Below the pieces are notes generated by a model. The model had not been told where the DNA came from and searched no databases. It was given only the letters and a program-made list of their open reading frames with translations. Below, piece after piece: positions 46,616 to 56,283 of a stretch of DNA of 64,000 nt. Numbering within the stretch: the stretch's first letter is position 1; every line of letters begins with the position of its first letter. A program made the translations under genes and the position numbers. The DNA comes from Pyruvatibacter sp. HU-CL02332 (GTDB lineage: Bacteria > Pseudomonadota > Alphaproteobacteria > CGMCC-115125), in NCBI RefSeq assembly GCF_040362765.1, contig NZ_BAABWK010000001.1, forward strand, positions 1 through 64,000, written 5' to 3'.

Positions 46616-46639
46616 AATCTTGTCACAATTGACAAGATT
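46616..46639. promoter_or_regulatory. TetR operator 2 (proximal palindrome)
   Basis: Perfect inverted repeat with 10-bp arms AATCTTGTCA / TGACAAGATT around CAAT, ending 10 nt before the TetR start codon at 46650. Same core as operator 1. Two copies in tandem strongly suggest autoregulation, with binding of the proximal site blocking the ribosome-binding region or promoter. Confidence 0.85.
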
Positions 46640-46649
46640 GGAGATGGTC

Positions 46650-47264
46650 ATGGCTCGCCCACAGATGGGAGACGAACGCAGGGAACAGATTCTCGAAGCG
46701 TTTGAAAAATGCGTCATCCGCAAGGGCGTCGCCAAAACCACCTTGAGCGACGTTGCCGAGGAGAGCGACCTGCCCCGCTCGCTGGTGCGATACTTTGTCG
46801 GCAACCGGGCTGACATGGTTGACCTCCTGATCGACAGGATGATTGAACGCGCCGAGGACGGTCTTGCGCAATTGCGCCCCAAGTCCCGTCCCCAGACCAC
46901 TCACGACTTCGTGGACTTTCTGTTCGAGAACACCTTTGCAAATGACGTGTCCAACAATGTGGTCGGCGAGCTTTGGTACATGGCCGAGCGCGACGAGAGC
47001 ATACGGAAGCGCCTGGCGGCGATGTATGGACGCGTCATCCACCTGATGGTGGCGCAGATGGAAACGGACGGCATCGGCAGCTCAGCCCGCGAGCGCCGGG
47101 ACGCTGCCAACATCATTCTGTCCCTCGTCTACGGACAAGCATCTTTTCGAGAACTGGGAATGCCTGGCATGGCCAACAATGCGGCCCATGCCCACGCCCG
47201 GACAATCATCGATTCGCTTGCCTCACAACCCAAGAAGAAGACATCCAACAAGGAGACTGTGTGA
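46650..47264 (+). CDS. TetR-family regulator of the downstream serine hydrolase
   Basis: 204 aa from the ATG at 46650, chosen because GGAG lies about 6 nt upstream and the frame begins inside the proximal operator otherwise. HTH region RREQILEAFEKCVIRKGVAKTTLSDVAEESDLPRSLVRYFVGNR; the C-terminal domain is 140 residues without a known signature. It is followed by the serine hydrolase gene with a one-base TGATG overlap, so regulator and hydrolase are coexpressed. Ligand unknown. Confidence 0.88.
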   Translation: MARPQMGDERREQILEAFEKCVIRKGVAKTTLSDVAEESDLPRSLVRYFVGNRADMVDLLIDRMIERAEDGLAQLRPKSRPQTTHDFVDFLFENTFANDVSNNVVGELWYMAERDESIRKRLAAMYGRVIHLMVAQMETDGIGSSARERRDAANIILSLVYGQASFRELGMPGMANNAAHAHARTIIDSLASQPKKKTSNKETV

Positions 47265-48475
47265 TGAAGAAATATCTGATTGGCGGTGCAGCTGCCATCA
47301 TCGTTATCGGTGCTGTGGCCTATGCATTCCTGGCCGATAACATCGACCGCGCATCTACGATTGCCACGCTGTTCAGTGGTGCTGAGCAGTATGAGAATTT
47401 CAATCGCATGGATGAGATGTTCCCGGTCAATGCGGTCGCGGCATCCACCGCGCCCTATGACTTCCCGGATGGCGATCCGATCACGCTGCCTGAAACCTTC
47501 ACCTACAAGGGTGAACAGGTGAACACGGAAGCGTTGCTCTCTGAGACGGACACAAGCGCACTATTGGTGTTGAAAGACGGCAAGGTCGTTTTTGAACGCT
47601 ACATGCTGACCGGCGGGCGTGACGAACAATGGCTGTCCATGTCCGTTGCCAAGAGCTTCATCTCTGCACTTGTTGGCATTGCTGTTGAAGAAGGCTTCAT
47701 CAAGAACATTGAAGCTCCGATTTCTGACACACTGCCTGAGCTGGCCGGGTCAGCCTATGACGGTGTGCGCATCAAGGATGTGCTGCAAATGTCATCAGGT
47801 GCCGCCTGGAACGAGGATTACTCTGATCCCGAGTCAGACATCAATCGCTTCGGCCGCATCTTTGCGCTTGGTGGATCCCTGAACGAATTCATGACGACCC
47901 TTGAACGCAAGAATGAGCCGGGCACGGTCAACCACTACAACTCTACAGACACGCAGGTTCTAGGAGCTCTGCTCGTCAAGACCACCGGGCGCACCGTGGC
48001 GGACTACATGACAGAGAAACTCTGGCAGCCGCTTGGCGCTGAGAGTGATGCCTTCTGGCTGACCGATAGCGAAGGCATGGAAATGGCCTTTGGCGGGTTC
48101 AACGCGACGGCGCGCGACTATGCCAAGCTGGGCGAGCTCTTCCGCAATGGTGGCAACTGGAACGGCAAACAGATTGTTCCCGCTGACTGGGCCAAGGCAT
48201 CCATCACGCCGGATGCCCCCCACCTGCTACCCGGCGCCAATGACGAAGCGTTCCTGCCAGTCGGCTACGGCTACCAGTGGTGGATCCTTGACGGCGATGA
48301 AGGTGAGTATTCCGGCATCGGCGTCTACAACCAGTTCGTCTATGTGAACCCCACCGACAATGTCGTGATCGTCAAACTGTCCGCCAACAGCAACTATGCC
48401 GTTGATCTGGAGGAAAGCTCCTATCGCGAATATGAGACGTTCCACCTGTTCCGCGAAATCGCAGACCGGACATAA
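47264..48475 (+). CDS. Membrane-anchored beta-lactamase-fold serine hydrolase
   Basis: 403 aa with AAGGAG 9 nt upstream. Residues 4-24 form a signal anchor, leaving the enzyme in the periplasm. The nucleophile motif SVAK is at S127-K130 (LSMSVAKSF), HYNSTD fits the YxN-type second motif, and GYGYQWW lies near the third. Class C beta-lactamase/esterase-type family (PF00144). Such proteins are esterases, peptidases or transesterases as often as beta-lactamases. Coupled to a TetR regulator, so inducible expression is expected. Confidence 0.85.
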   Translation: MKKYLIGGAAAIIVIGAVAYAFLADNIDRASTIATLFSGAEQYENFNRMDEMFPVNAVAASTAPYDFPDGDPITLPETFTYKGEQVNTEALLSETDTSALLVLKDGKVVFERYMLTGGRDEQWLSMSVAKSFISALVGIAVEEGFIKNIEAPISDTLPELAGSAYDGVRIKDVLQMSSGAAWNEDYSDPESDINRFGRIFALGGSLNEFMTTLERKNEPGTVNHYNSTDTQVLGALLVKTTGRTVADYMTEKLWQPLGAESDAFWLTDSEGMEMAFGGFNATARDYAKLGELFRNGGNWNGKQIVPADWAKASITPDAPHLLPGANDEAFLPVGYGYQWWILDGDEGEYSGIGVYNQFVYVNPTDNVVIVKLSANSNYAVDLEESSYREYETFHLFREIADRT

Positions 48476-48584
48476 TCGCCAAAAAGAGCGGCGGCAGTTG
48501 ATGCGTGAGGACATGCATTGACGCCGCCGCTTGCTTATGGATGATCGCCCCCAAACAAACACACGCGTTTTCGGGGAGAATTCC

Positions 48585-49793
48585 ATGCTTGAGGGCATCC
48601 GCGTCGTCGAACTGGCCACCTACATTGCAGCACCGGCCGCTGCGGGCATCATGGCTGACTGGGGTGCTGAGGTCATCAAGGTCGAGCCGCTTCAGGGCGA
48701 CGCCATTCGCGGCATGCTCAAGAACGTCTCCGCCTCCAATGTTGAAGGCAACCCGATCTTCGACATGGACAACCGCGGCAAGCGCGGCCTTGCGATTGAT
48801 CTGCGCAACGAAAAAGGCGCCGCTGCTCTCAAGAAGCTGGTGATGTCGGCTGACGTGTTCATCACCAATGTGCGCCCCGGCGGCCTCGCCCGTGCCGGTC
48901 TGGACTGGGCAACCCTTCACGCAGAAAAGCCCGAGCTGATTTATGCCAGCGTCACAGGCTACGGCCTGCAGGGCGAAGACCAGGATCGCCCTGGCTTTGA
49001 CATGGCAGCCTTCTGGGCCCGCGCCGGCGTTGCCAACCTGACGGCGCCCAAAGGCACGGACCCCTTCCCGCTTCGCGTCGGCCAGGGTGACCACACAACT
49101 GGCCTTGCAACCCTCAACGGCATTCTCGGTGCCCTGTTTGAACGCACCAAGACCGGCAAGGGCCGCCTCATCGAAGCATCACTGCTGCGGACAGGCATCT
49201 ACTCAATCGCCTCAGACATGGCGATCCAGCTGCGCTATGGCCGCGTTGCCTCTACCAAGTCCCGTGACCAGGCAGTCAACGCCCTCAACAATTTCTTCCA
49301 ATGTGCGTGCGGCACATGGCTGTGTCTCCTCACCCGTCACTCCGGCGATATCTTTGGCCCCATCGCCAAAGCCATTGGCCGCCCGGAACTGGCAACAGAC
49401 GAGCGGTATCTCACCGCAAAGTCACGCCGCGCCAATGCGATCGAACTGGTCGAAACGCTGGACGCTGAATTTGCAAAACATGACATTGAGGAATGGGGCC
49501 GTCGCCTTGATGCCGAAGATGTTGTGTGGGCACCGGTCCAGACCATGGCGCAGGTCGCCGACGACAAGCAGGCCGAAGCGGCAGGCGTATTTGTCGACAT
49601 CCCCGATGGTGCCGGTGGCACAGGCCGCTCGGTTGCCAGCCCGGTTCGGCTGCCCAACGACGACGGCACCACAGCGGATCGCGTACGCGGCCCGGCACCG
49701 GGCATTGGCGAACATACCGCTGATATTCTGAAAGAGCTTGGTTATGACAATGCGGCTCTTGAGGACCTCAAGGCAGCAGGCGCGATCAACTAG
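48585..49793 (+). CDS. Family III CoA-transferase (CaiB/BaiF type)
   Basis: 402 aa from the ATG at 48585 with GGGGAGA about 6 nt upstream. N-terminal LEGIRVVELATYIAAPAAAGIMADWGAEVIKVEPLQGD and DMDNRGKRGLAIDLRN are characteristic; the catalytic Asp lies in the central RPGFDMAAFWARAG region. Transfers CoA between carboxylates. Together with the acyl-CoA dehydrogenase, MaoC and CitE-like genes 6-8 kb away it resembles the itaconate-type C5-dicarboxylate gene set, but they are not contiguous. Confidence 0.88.
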   Translation: MLEGIRVVELATYIAAPAAAGIMADWGAEVIKVEPLQGDAIRGMLKNVSASNVEGNPIFDMDNRGKRGLAIDLRNEKGAAALKKLVMSADVFITNVRPGGLARAGLDWATLHAEKPELIYASVTGYGLQGEDQDRPGFDMAAFWARAGVANLTAPKGTDPFPLRVGQGDHTTGLATLNGILGALFERTKTGKGRLIEASLLRTGIYSIASDMAIQLRYGRVASTKSRDQAVNALNNFFQCACGTWLCLLTRHSGDIFGPIAKAIGRPELATDERYLTAKSRRANAIELVETLDAEFAKHDIEEWGRRLDAEDVVWAPVQTMAQVADDKQAEAAGVFVDIPDGAGGTGRSVASPVRLPNDDGTTADRVRGPAPGIGEHTADILKELGYDNAALEDLKAAGAIN

Positions 49794-49796
49794 CGA

Positions 49797-50801
49797 CTAG
49801 GCAAGCGTCCCGCGCAGCACGTCGGCATATGACGTGCCAAAGGCGCGTGCAGGGATTTTGTAATCGTCATTGTCTGCGTTGCGGCGGTCATCGGCGGAGT
49901 TATCCCCGTTGAGCGACGGCAGTGGATCAAGTGATGCCAGCACATCCATGACGGCCGGTGTCAGAACCAGCGCCGGGCGCGACGTGGGCACGGGTGACGA
50001 CCCGGGAAGCGGGCTTCCAGACAACTGCATGGTCAAGGGGCTTGGGCCACTGTGCCGGGCGCTCTGGGTACGCACCACAAGCGGTATGGCCTGATGGGCG
50101 CCGGCAGTATTGGGTGCAACGGAAGCAACCTGCTGCGGGGCGTCCTTGAGGGCTGCAATGGCGGCCTTGGCTTTGCCGCCGATATCTGTCTCGCGTGTCA
50201 GCCGGTCATAGACCTGAGATACCGTCTTGGCGCTGCCGTCCTTGTTGTAGAAAATCGACTTGTTGGCTTTCGCGGCACCCGGAAAGAGTGCTGACGCATT
50301 GGCGCGCGGATCACTCTCGGCTGCATTGATGAGTTTGATGGCCCCACCCGCCCCAAGGAAGTGTGCTGTGTAGAGTTCGCCGGACGTTGCTTCGCGGCCA
50401 ATGCCGTTTTCGAGCGCCTGTTGGCTTTCCTTTGTGAGAGCACCGGCCATGAGCGCGGACACTTCAGGGTCATGCCGCAGGGCAAGAATTGCCTCCCTGG
50501 CGTCACTATCAGTCACTTTGTGCCGACCACGCGAGGTGGTGTCGATGGCAGCGGCATGGTCCTCAAGGCCAAATTCTGCGCCATGCCGTTTGACCACGCC
50601 CAGCCATGTCTGCTCGATAAACTGGAAAAGGCCTGATGCGCTGGATGTCTTGGCTTTAGCCGCAGGATTCAGCGAGCTTTCGCGCACTGCGGTCTGCAGC
50701 AGATAGTCAAAATCCGCCCCCGTAGAGGCTGCAGCGGTCTTGACCGCGGCAACCACATTCGTGGTCGATCCGGACGCTTGGATATTGGCAACGGCAGTCA
50801 T
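49797..50801 (-). CDS. Lytic-transglycosylase-like protein
   Basis: 334 aa from the second of two adjacent ATGs (50801; AAAGGAG upstream), with 50804 as an alternative. The lysozyme-like domain has LLQTAVRESSLNPAAKAKTSSASGLFQFIEQTWL, with catalytic Glu41 and the GLFQF segment. The rest is low-complexity and Ala/Pro/Ser-rich. No clear signal peptide, so it may be exported by another route (for example flagellar) or be cytoplasmic until lysis. Ends 3 nt after the CoA-transferase gene. Confidence 0.8.
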   Translation of the reverse strand: MTAVANIQASGSTTNVVAAVKTAAASTGADFDYLLQTAVRESSLNPAAKAKTSSASGLFQFIEQTWLGVVKRHGAEFGLEDHAAAIDTTSRGRHKVTDSDAREAILALRHDPEVSALMAGALTKESQQALENGIGREATSGELYTAHFLGAGGAIKLINAAESDPRANASALFPGAAKANKSIFYNKDGSAKTVSQVYDRLTRETDIGGKAKAAIAALKDAPQQVASVAPNTAGAHQAIPLVVRTQSARHSGPSPLTMQLSGSPLPGSSPVPTSRPALVLTPAVMDVLASLDPLPSLNGDNSADDRRNADNDDYKIPARAFGTSYADVLRGTLA

Positions 50802-50952
50802 CATCAGGCTCCTTTGTGCCCCTACCGTTTCAAACCCCATGCCAACTAAAAAAGCGAGGTTTTCTGTTGGTTTCCCAGGCTTCCTCGTTAGGATGTTGTT
50901 AACGAGGCCATAGAGCCCGACACCAAGACACTATGCTGGGGAGGCATGCCGC

Positions 50953-52419
50953 ATGACCGGAAACGGCCGCGACGACGAAATTCAACACATTGCAGATGAC
51001 ATGGTGGAAGCCGGGACACAGACCCCCGCCATCCATGACGACGCGGCGCCGTCAGCAGACGAGCCGCCCTACCCCAGCCGGATGTATGCCTGGTACGTGG
51101 TGGGCGTGCTGGTACTGGCCTACACATTCTCATTCATCGACCGACAGATACTCAGCCTGCTGGTCGTTCCCATCCGCCGTGATCTTGAAATCTCCGACAC
51201 GGAGATGAGCCTGCTCATCGGGTTTGCGTTTGCGCTGTTCTACACAATCTGCGGCCTGCCCATCGGTCGCGCCGTTGACGTTCAACACCGTGTTCGGATC
51301 ATTGCCATAGGTATTGCCTTCTGGAGCGTCATGACCGCCCTGTGCGGCGTCGCCAAAACCTACTGGCAATTGTTCCTGTTCCGCATGGGTGTTGGCGTCG
51401 GTGAAGCAGCCCTGTCGCCCGCCGCCTACTCGATCCTTGCCGACTACTTCCCGCCGGACAAACGCGGCGCCGCGCTTGGTGTGTACGGCATGGGCGTTTA
51501 CATCGGCGCAGGTCTTGCGCTGGTCATTGGCGGCATCGTTGTGTCAGCCGTATCAGGCGTCGAGCACACCATTCTGCCCATCGTCGGCGAAGTCTATGCG
51601 TGGCAGGTTGTGTTCTTCGTGGTTGGCTTGCCCGGGCTGATTGTTGCCCTGTGGGCCCTCACATTGAAGGAGCCCATCCGACGCGGCCATGTGCGTAAGA
51701 GCGTCGACGCAGATGGCAACGAAAAAGTTGAATCCGTTCCGGTGAAAGACGTTGTCGCCTACATGAGCGACAACGCCCGCACCCTCTTTTCGCACCATGT
51801 GGGATACGCCCTGTGCGCCATGATGGCCTATGGCGTCTCCGCCTGGATCCCGACCTTCTTCATCCGCACCCATGGATGGACCGCAGGCGAAGCCGGCATC
51901 TATTACGGCCTTGTGGTGGTCATCTTCGGAACCGCGGGTGTGGTGACCGGTGGCTGGATGGCAGACAAGCTCACATCCATTGGTTACAAGGACGGCAAGC
52001 TGCGGGTGCTCTTGTATGGCGCTGCTGCCGCCATCCCCTTCACCGTGCTGTATCCATTTGTGGAAAGCGCAACGCTGGCAATGGTGCTGATTGCACCCTC
52101 TACTTTCTTTGCCACCTTCTGCACCGGTGCTGGTCCATCCGGTGTGCAGGAAATCATGCCGAACCAGATGCGCGGTCAGGCATCCGCCTTCATGATCTTT
52201 GTCGTGACCATCATCGGCCTTGGCCTTGGACCAACCGCAATTGCACTGGTCACAGACTTCTGGTTTGCGGATGACACGATGCTGAACGTGTCGCTGGCCA
52301 TCGTTGCCACAACAATCCTCGTGATTGCTGTTGCGGTGATCTGGTGGGGCCTCGACTCCTACAAGGCCAGCCGTGACTACCTGGAAGACTGGCAGCGCCA
52401 GCACGAAGGCGCCGCCTAG
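50953..52419 (+). CDS. MFS transporter (Spinster-like)
   Basis: 488 aa with GGGAGG upstream. A 40-residue acidic N-terminus precedes twelve hydrophobic segments. FIDRQILSLLVVPIRRDLEISDTEM is the Spinster-type first loop, GVGVGEAALSPAAYSILADYFPP follows, and a second-half TM region begins near 275. These carriers export or import organic anions or lipids; substrate unknown. Convergent with the AraC-type gene (6 nt). Confidence 0.85.
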   Translation: MTGNGRDDEIQHIADDMVEAGTQTPAIHDDAAPSADEPPYPSRMYAWYVVGVLVLAYTFSFIDRQILSLLVVPIRRDLEISDTEMSLLIGFAFALFYTICGLPIGRAVDVQHRVRIIAIGIAFWSVMTALCGVAKTYWQLFLFRMGVGVGEAALSPAAYSILADYFPPDKRGAALGVYGMGVYIGAGLALVIGGIVVSAVSGVEHTILPIVGEVYAWQVVFFVVGLPGLIVALWALTLKEPIRRGHVRKSVDADGNEKVESVPVKDVVAYMSDNARTLFSHHVGYALCAMMAYGVSAWIPTFFIRTHGWTAGEAGIYYGLVVVIFGTAGVVTGGWMADKLTSIGYKDGKLRVLLYGAAAAIPFTVLYPFVESATLAMVLIAPSTFFATFCTGAGPSGVQEIMPNQMRGQASAFMIFVVTIIGLGLGPTAIALVTDFWFADDTMLNVSLAIVATTILVIAVAVIWWGLDSYKASRDYLEDWQRQHEGAA

Positions 52420-52425
52420 TCCGAC

Positions 52426-53472
52426 CTATGCTGAGAAGGCCTGACGTCGATATTCACTCGGCGTCAGGCCCAGCCGGGCCTTGAACGCCCGGTTAAATGG
52501 ACCAATGGATCCAAAGCCCACATCAAGCGCGATGGTCAGAATGGGCAGTCGACGCATCTCGGTGTTCCTCAAGCGCTCCGCAGCATCTTCAATGCGATAG
52601 CCATTGAGAAAATCCGAAAAATTGCGGTAGCCAAGCGTGCGGTTGATGATGTCCCGCGTGCGGTATTCAGGCAGCCCTGCCCGCTCAGCCAGTCCGCCAA
52701 CCGTCAAACCTTCCTGCAAATAGAGCTTGTCAGTCTGAAGCAACGAGACAATACGTTGGGCATCAGGGTCCGTATCAGCGGCGGTATCTGCAGCCTTCTT
52801 GTCAGCAGCAACAGGTCCAAACAGATTGCCCAGCTGAAACACCGTGACGCACAGCCACAGGGCCAGCGCCCACACCGCCGCAGCCTGAAGCAGCAGGAGC
52901 CATGCAACATCATCAGGCTCCACCACCACGATCTCGACGACCGCGATGATCAACAGCAGCCCGCCACCAAGGGTGACGAATTTCTGTCGGAACTGACGCC
53001 GTGCTTCCACAAGGTCATTCTGTCGATCTCGCCAAACCCGCCACAAAAGATGCAGCGCCAGTGACAGCTGGATCACGCCATGGATCGCCTGAAAGACGGT
53101 AGCGACTTCGCCATCGCCAACACCGGCCACCAGAAGCCGCAGCACGTACAGTCCAAACAAAACCGCAGGCATCGACCACTCAAACAACCCCGGTGAGAAA
53201 TCATCCTCAAACAGGGACCGCCCCAGCAACCAGAGCAGCGCCGGATTGATGACACAGAAAATGGTGACGGGAACGGTGTACCAGACCAGCCCATCAATGA
53301 ACGGACAGATGAGATAAGCCGCTCCGCCCAACCCCGTCAGGGCGCCAAAGCGCCCGACCCATGTGGCGCTCATCCGCACACCCAGCAACAAGGCGATAAG
53401 CAACAGCATCGTCATCCCGCTGAAGCGAAGTCCGGTGTCTGCGATGATGAGAAGGGATTGATCTAAAATCAT
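52426..53472 (-). CDS. Membrane-anchored AraC-family regulator
   Basis: 348 aa. The first ~220 residues contain about seven hydrophobic helices (for example MTMLLLIALLLGVRM, PAVLFGLYVLRLLVAGV); the C-terminal ~90 residues are an AraC HTH pair (LTVGGLAERAGLPEYRTRDIINRTLGYRNFSDFLNGYRIEDA and ILTIALDVGFGSIGPFNRAFKARLGLTPSEYR). Such membrane AraC proteins are thought to sense membrane or external signals. It is divergent from the second MFS gene and convergent with the first. No Shine-Dalgarno is obvious. Confidence 0.85.
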   Translation of the reverse strand: MILDQSLLIIADTGLRFSGMTMLLLIALLLGVRMSATWVGRFGALTGLGGAAYLICPFIDGLVWYTVPVTIFCVINPALLWLLGRSLFEDDFSPGLFEWSMPAVLFGLYVLRLLVAGVGDGEVATVFQAIHGVIQLSLALHLLWRVWRDRQNDLVEARRQFRQKFVTLGGGLLLIIAVVEIVVVEPDDVAWLLLLQAAAVWALALWLCVTVFQLGNLFGPVAADKKAADTAADTDPDAQRIVSLLQTDKLYLQEGLTVGGLAERAGLPEYRTRDIINRTLGYRNFSDFLNGYRIEDAAERLRNTEMRRLPILTIALDVGFGSIGPFNRAFKARLGLTPSEYRRQAFSA

Positions 53473-53650
53473 GTCACTGGGCCAGCATTTGAGTGTGGCT
53501 CACCGTGCCACACCAGACCTGAAAGTTTCGTGCCCGCAGCATAGCCGATACTCAAAAAGCCTTGCTGATTTTGAAAACGCCCAGCATTTCGGGGACTTCG
53601 GCGCGAATAGCGGCCCCTATTTTCCTATCTCGGCGTCCTGAGACACCACC

Positions 53651-53676
53651 CGACCGCCACACATAAGGATCGGTCG
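53651..53676. promoter_or_regulatory. Inverted repeat upstream of the UMF1-type MFS gene
   Basis: CGACCG and CGGTCG arms (6 bp) with a 14-nt spacer, ending 21 nt before the MFS start, in the 225-bp gap between the divergent AraC-type and MFS genes. Possible AraC half-sites or a leader hairpin. Confidence 0.3.
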
Positions 53677-53697
53677 ATTGTCATTGGGAGACCGAGC

Positions 53698-55056
53698 ATG
53701 ACGACACAGACACTTGATCACAGCGGCCTTGGCGAAGGGCTGTCGAGCAGCCGCAAGGCACGACTAGGATGGATCCTCTACGCGCCGGGCAATGAAACCA
53801 TAAATGTCCTGCTGCTCTACTTCATCATGGCCCCTTACCTCACCAATGTTGTGGTGGGAGACGGGGTGGCCGGCCAAACCCTGTGGGGATGGATATCCGC
53901 CTTCGGTGCCATCATCGTTGCCATCGGTGGACAGATACTCGGCTCCGCAACGGATGTGATCGGCGGTCAGAAGCGGTTTATCTCGGGCTTCGTGCTGATG
54001 GCATCAGCAGGCGCTGCCGCCCTTTGGTTTGCAACGCCCAACGCGGGTACGGGCCTCGTGATCCTGATGTCTGTGGCGACGCTTGCCATCATGGTCGGGG
54101 CGGAACTTACCAGCGTATTGCACAACGCGATGCTGCCCCGTCTCGCACCAAGGCATCTTGTGGGCCGCCTGAGCGGAACGTCCATTGCGACCGGCATCGC
54201 CTGGGGACTGACGGTCCTTGGCGCCTATATCGTGCTGTTCATGATCCCCGAAGTGCCGTTTCTTGGCCTCGACAAGGCATCTCACGAGCATGACCGGATT
54301 TCCGGTCCGATAGCAGGCGTCGCTCTTCTGCTTTTCACCGTTCCACTCCTTCTGCTGACACCTCCAACCCCTATCAATCGGGTGTGTCTGCCGATCAAGC
54401 GGCTGACATTTGGTGTGCTTGGCGAAACCTACAGAAGCCTGCGCAGCCACCCGCGCATCGCCGGCTTTATCATTGCCCGGATGATTTATCAGGACGGCAT
54501 TGCCGTCGCCCTGGCGTTTGGCTCCATCTACGCCGCAGGTCATTTCGGCTGGGACGGTCTGGAGCTTGGGATATTCGGCATGGTGGTGCTTGGCTCTTCA
54601 GCCATTGGCGCGTTCATTGGCGGCAAAGTGGATGATCACATTGGCGCCAAACGCACAATCCTGATCTCCCTGCTCATCCTTCTGACCGGCATCATCGGGC
54701 TGGTCAGCATTCCGGCACCTGCGGAGGCCATCAGCGGATTTCTGGCGACGCCGCAGGAACAACTGTTCATCGGACTTGCCTGCGTTCTGGGTGTCTCCAT
54801 AGGCCCGGCCCAAGGCTCCGGGCGATCCTTGATGGCGAGACTGGCGCCTGCAGGCGAAAGCGGCCGCTGGTACGGAATCATGGCGCTGACCGGAAATGCT
54901 GTTGCCTTCACCGGACCTCTGATGGTCGCCATCGTGACCGATGCCACGGACAGTCAACGCGTGGGCCTGATGGTTTCACCGGTTCTGATCTTCATCGGCC
55001 TGCTGGTGCTGCTCAAGGTTGAGAACGACAATCCGAAAGGTCCGCAGCCTCAATAG
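53698..55056 (+). CDS. MFS transporter (UMF1/Atg22-like)
   Basis: 452 aa with GGGAG upstream. ILYAPGNETINVLLLYFIMAPYL begins the first helix, and the overall two-bundle pattern with a central ISGPIAGVALLLFTVPLLLLTPP segment fits the UMF1 (Atg22-like) subgroup. Substrate unknown, and amino-acid or peptide efflux is typical of the family. Divergent from the AraC-type regulator, so probably controlled by it, and overlaps the convergent acyl-CoA dehydrogenase gene by 7 bases. Confidence 0.78.
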   Translation: MTTQTLDHSGLGEGLSSSRKARLGWILYAPGNETINVLLLYFIMAPYLTNVVVGDGVAGQTLWGWISAFGAIIVAIGGQILGSATDVIGGQKRFISGFVLMASAGAAALWFATPNAGTGLVILMSVATLAIMVGAELTSVLHNAMLPRLAPRHLVGRLSGTSIATGIAWGLTVLGAYIVLFMIPEVPFLGLDKASHEHDRISGPIAGVALLLFTVPLLLLTPPTPINRVCLPIKRLTFGVLGETYRSLRSHPRIAGFIIARMIYQDGIAVALAFGSIYAAGHFGWDGLELGIFGMVVLGSSAIGAFIGGKVDDHIGAKRTILISLLILLTGIIGLVSIPAPAEAISGFLATPQEQLFIGLACVLGVSIGPAQGSGRSLMARLAPAGESGRWYGIMALTGNAVAFTGPLMVAIVTDATDSQRVGLMVSPVLIFIGLLVLLKVENDNPKGPQPQ

Positions 55057-56213
55057 CTCTTGGGCAACCCAAGCACCCGTTCGGCCAGGAATGACAGAAT
55101 GAGTTCCCGGCTGACGGGTGCGATGCGGGCAATCATGACTTCGCGCAGGTAGCGCTCCACATGAAACTCCTTGGCATAGCCCATGCCCCCATGGGTCATG
55201 ACGGAGCGCTCGCACGCGGTGAAGCCAGCCTCTGCCGATAGATACTTTGCTGCGTTGGCCTCGGCCCCGCAGGGCTTGTCCGCGTCATACAGATGCGCCG
55301 CCTTCATGCACATGAGCCAGGCTGCTTCCAGTTCTGCCCAGCTTGCAGCCAGCGGATGCTGAATGGCCTGGTTCTGACCAATCGGCCGCCCAAACACCTC
55401 ACGCTCCCGCGCATAGGTCGTTGCGTGTTCAAGTGCCAACTGGCCAAGCCCCACAGCTTCCGCACCAATCAGAATGCGCTCCGGGTTAAGGCCATGCAGC
55501 AGATACTGAAAGCCCTTGCCTTCTTCACCGATCAGATCGGCGGCAGGCACCTTGAGACCGTCAATAAACAGTGCATTGGAGTCGACGGCCTTGCGGCCCA
55601 TCTTGTCGATGACATGCACGTCCACCGCGGAACGATCCATGTCCGTATAAAAAAGGCTGATGCCATCCGTAGGCTTGCGCACATCTGCCAGTGGTGTGGT
55701 CCGTGCCAGCAGCAATATCTTGCTCGCGCTCTGAGCCGTGGACGTCCACATCTTGCGGCCATTGATGACGTAATGATCGCCCACCCGCTCCGCCCGGGTT
55801 TCAATGGCTGTGGTATTGAGGCCCGCATTGGGCTCGGTCACACCGAAGCAGCACCGCTCCTTGCCGGCAATCAATGGCGGCAGGTGTCGTTCCTTTTGCT
55901 CGTCCGTGCCAAACACAACCAGAGGCATCGGCCCAAACATATTTATGTGGATGGCGCTGGCCCCTGAGAAGCCTGCGCCGGACCGCGCAACCGTGTGCAT
56001 CACCAGCGCAGCCTCCGTCACCCCAAGCCCCGCGCCGCCATAGGCCTCCGGCATCGCAGTGCCCAACCAGCCGCCGGATGCCATGTCCGCAACAAACCCA
56101 TCCGGAAAAACGCCATCCGTATCGCGCGCCAGCCAATAGTCGTCCCCATAGGCGGCACACACCTTGTTGACGGCATCCACAATGGCCTGCTGATCGTCGT
56201 TTAGCTCAAACAT
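55050..56213 (-). CDS. Acyl-CoA dehydrogenase
   Basis: 387 aa. ACAD fold with CCFGVTEPNAGLNTTAIETRAERVGDHYVINGRKMWTS in the middle domain and VMTHGGMGYAKEFHVERYLRE at the C-terminal helical domain. Substrate not readable. It is divergent from the MaoC/CitE-like pair across 70 nt and belongs with them functionally by position. Overlaps the MFS gene by 7 bases. Confidence 0.88.
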   Translation of the reverse strand: MFELNDDQQAIVDAVNKVCAAYGDDYWLARDTDGVFPDGFVADMASGGWLGTAMPEAYGGAGLGVTEAALVMHTVARSGAGFSGASAIHINMFGPMPLVVFGTDEQKERHLPPLIAGKERCCFGVTEPNAGLNTTAIETRAERVGDHYVINGRKMWTSTAQSASKILLLARTTPLADVRKPTDGISLFYTDMDRSAVDVHVIDKMGRKAVDSNALFIDGLKVPAADLIGEEGKGFQYLLHGLNPERILIGAEAVGLGQLALEHATTYAREREVFGRPIGQNQAIQHPLAASWAELEAAWLMCMKAAHLYDADKPCGAEANAAKYLSAEAGFTACERSVMTHGGMGYAKEFHVERYLREVMIARIAPVSRELILSFLAERVLGLPKSY

Positions 56214-56283
56214 GGATCTTCCCGGTTGACGTTGTTGGCAGTCACGTATTTACAGTCATGCCCCAAAGAGCACGAGGGTGGAA

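Noticed and set aside
47264-48475. Calling the serine hydrolase a beta-lactamase resistance gene
   Set aside because: The SxxK motif is shared by esterases and peptidases of the same fold, and nothing in the sequence shows beta-lactam hydrolysis.
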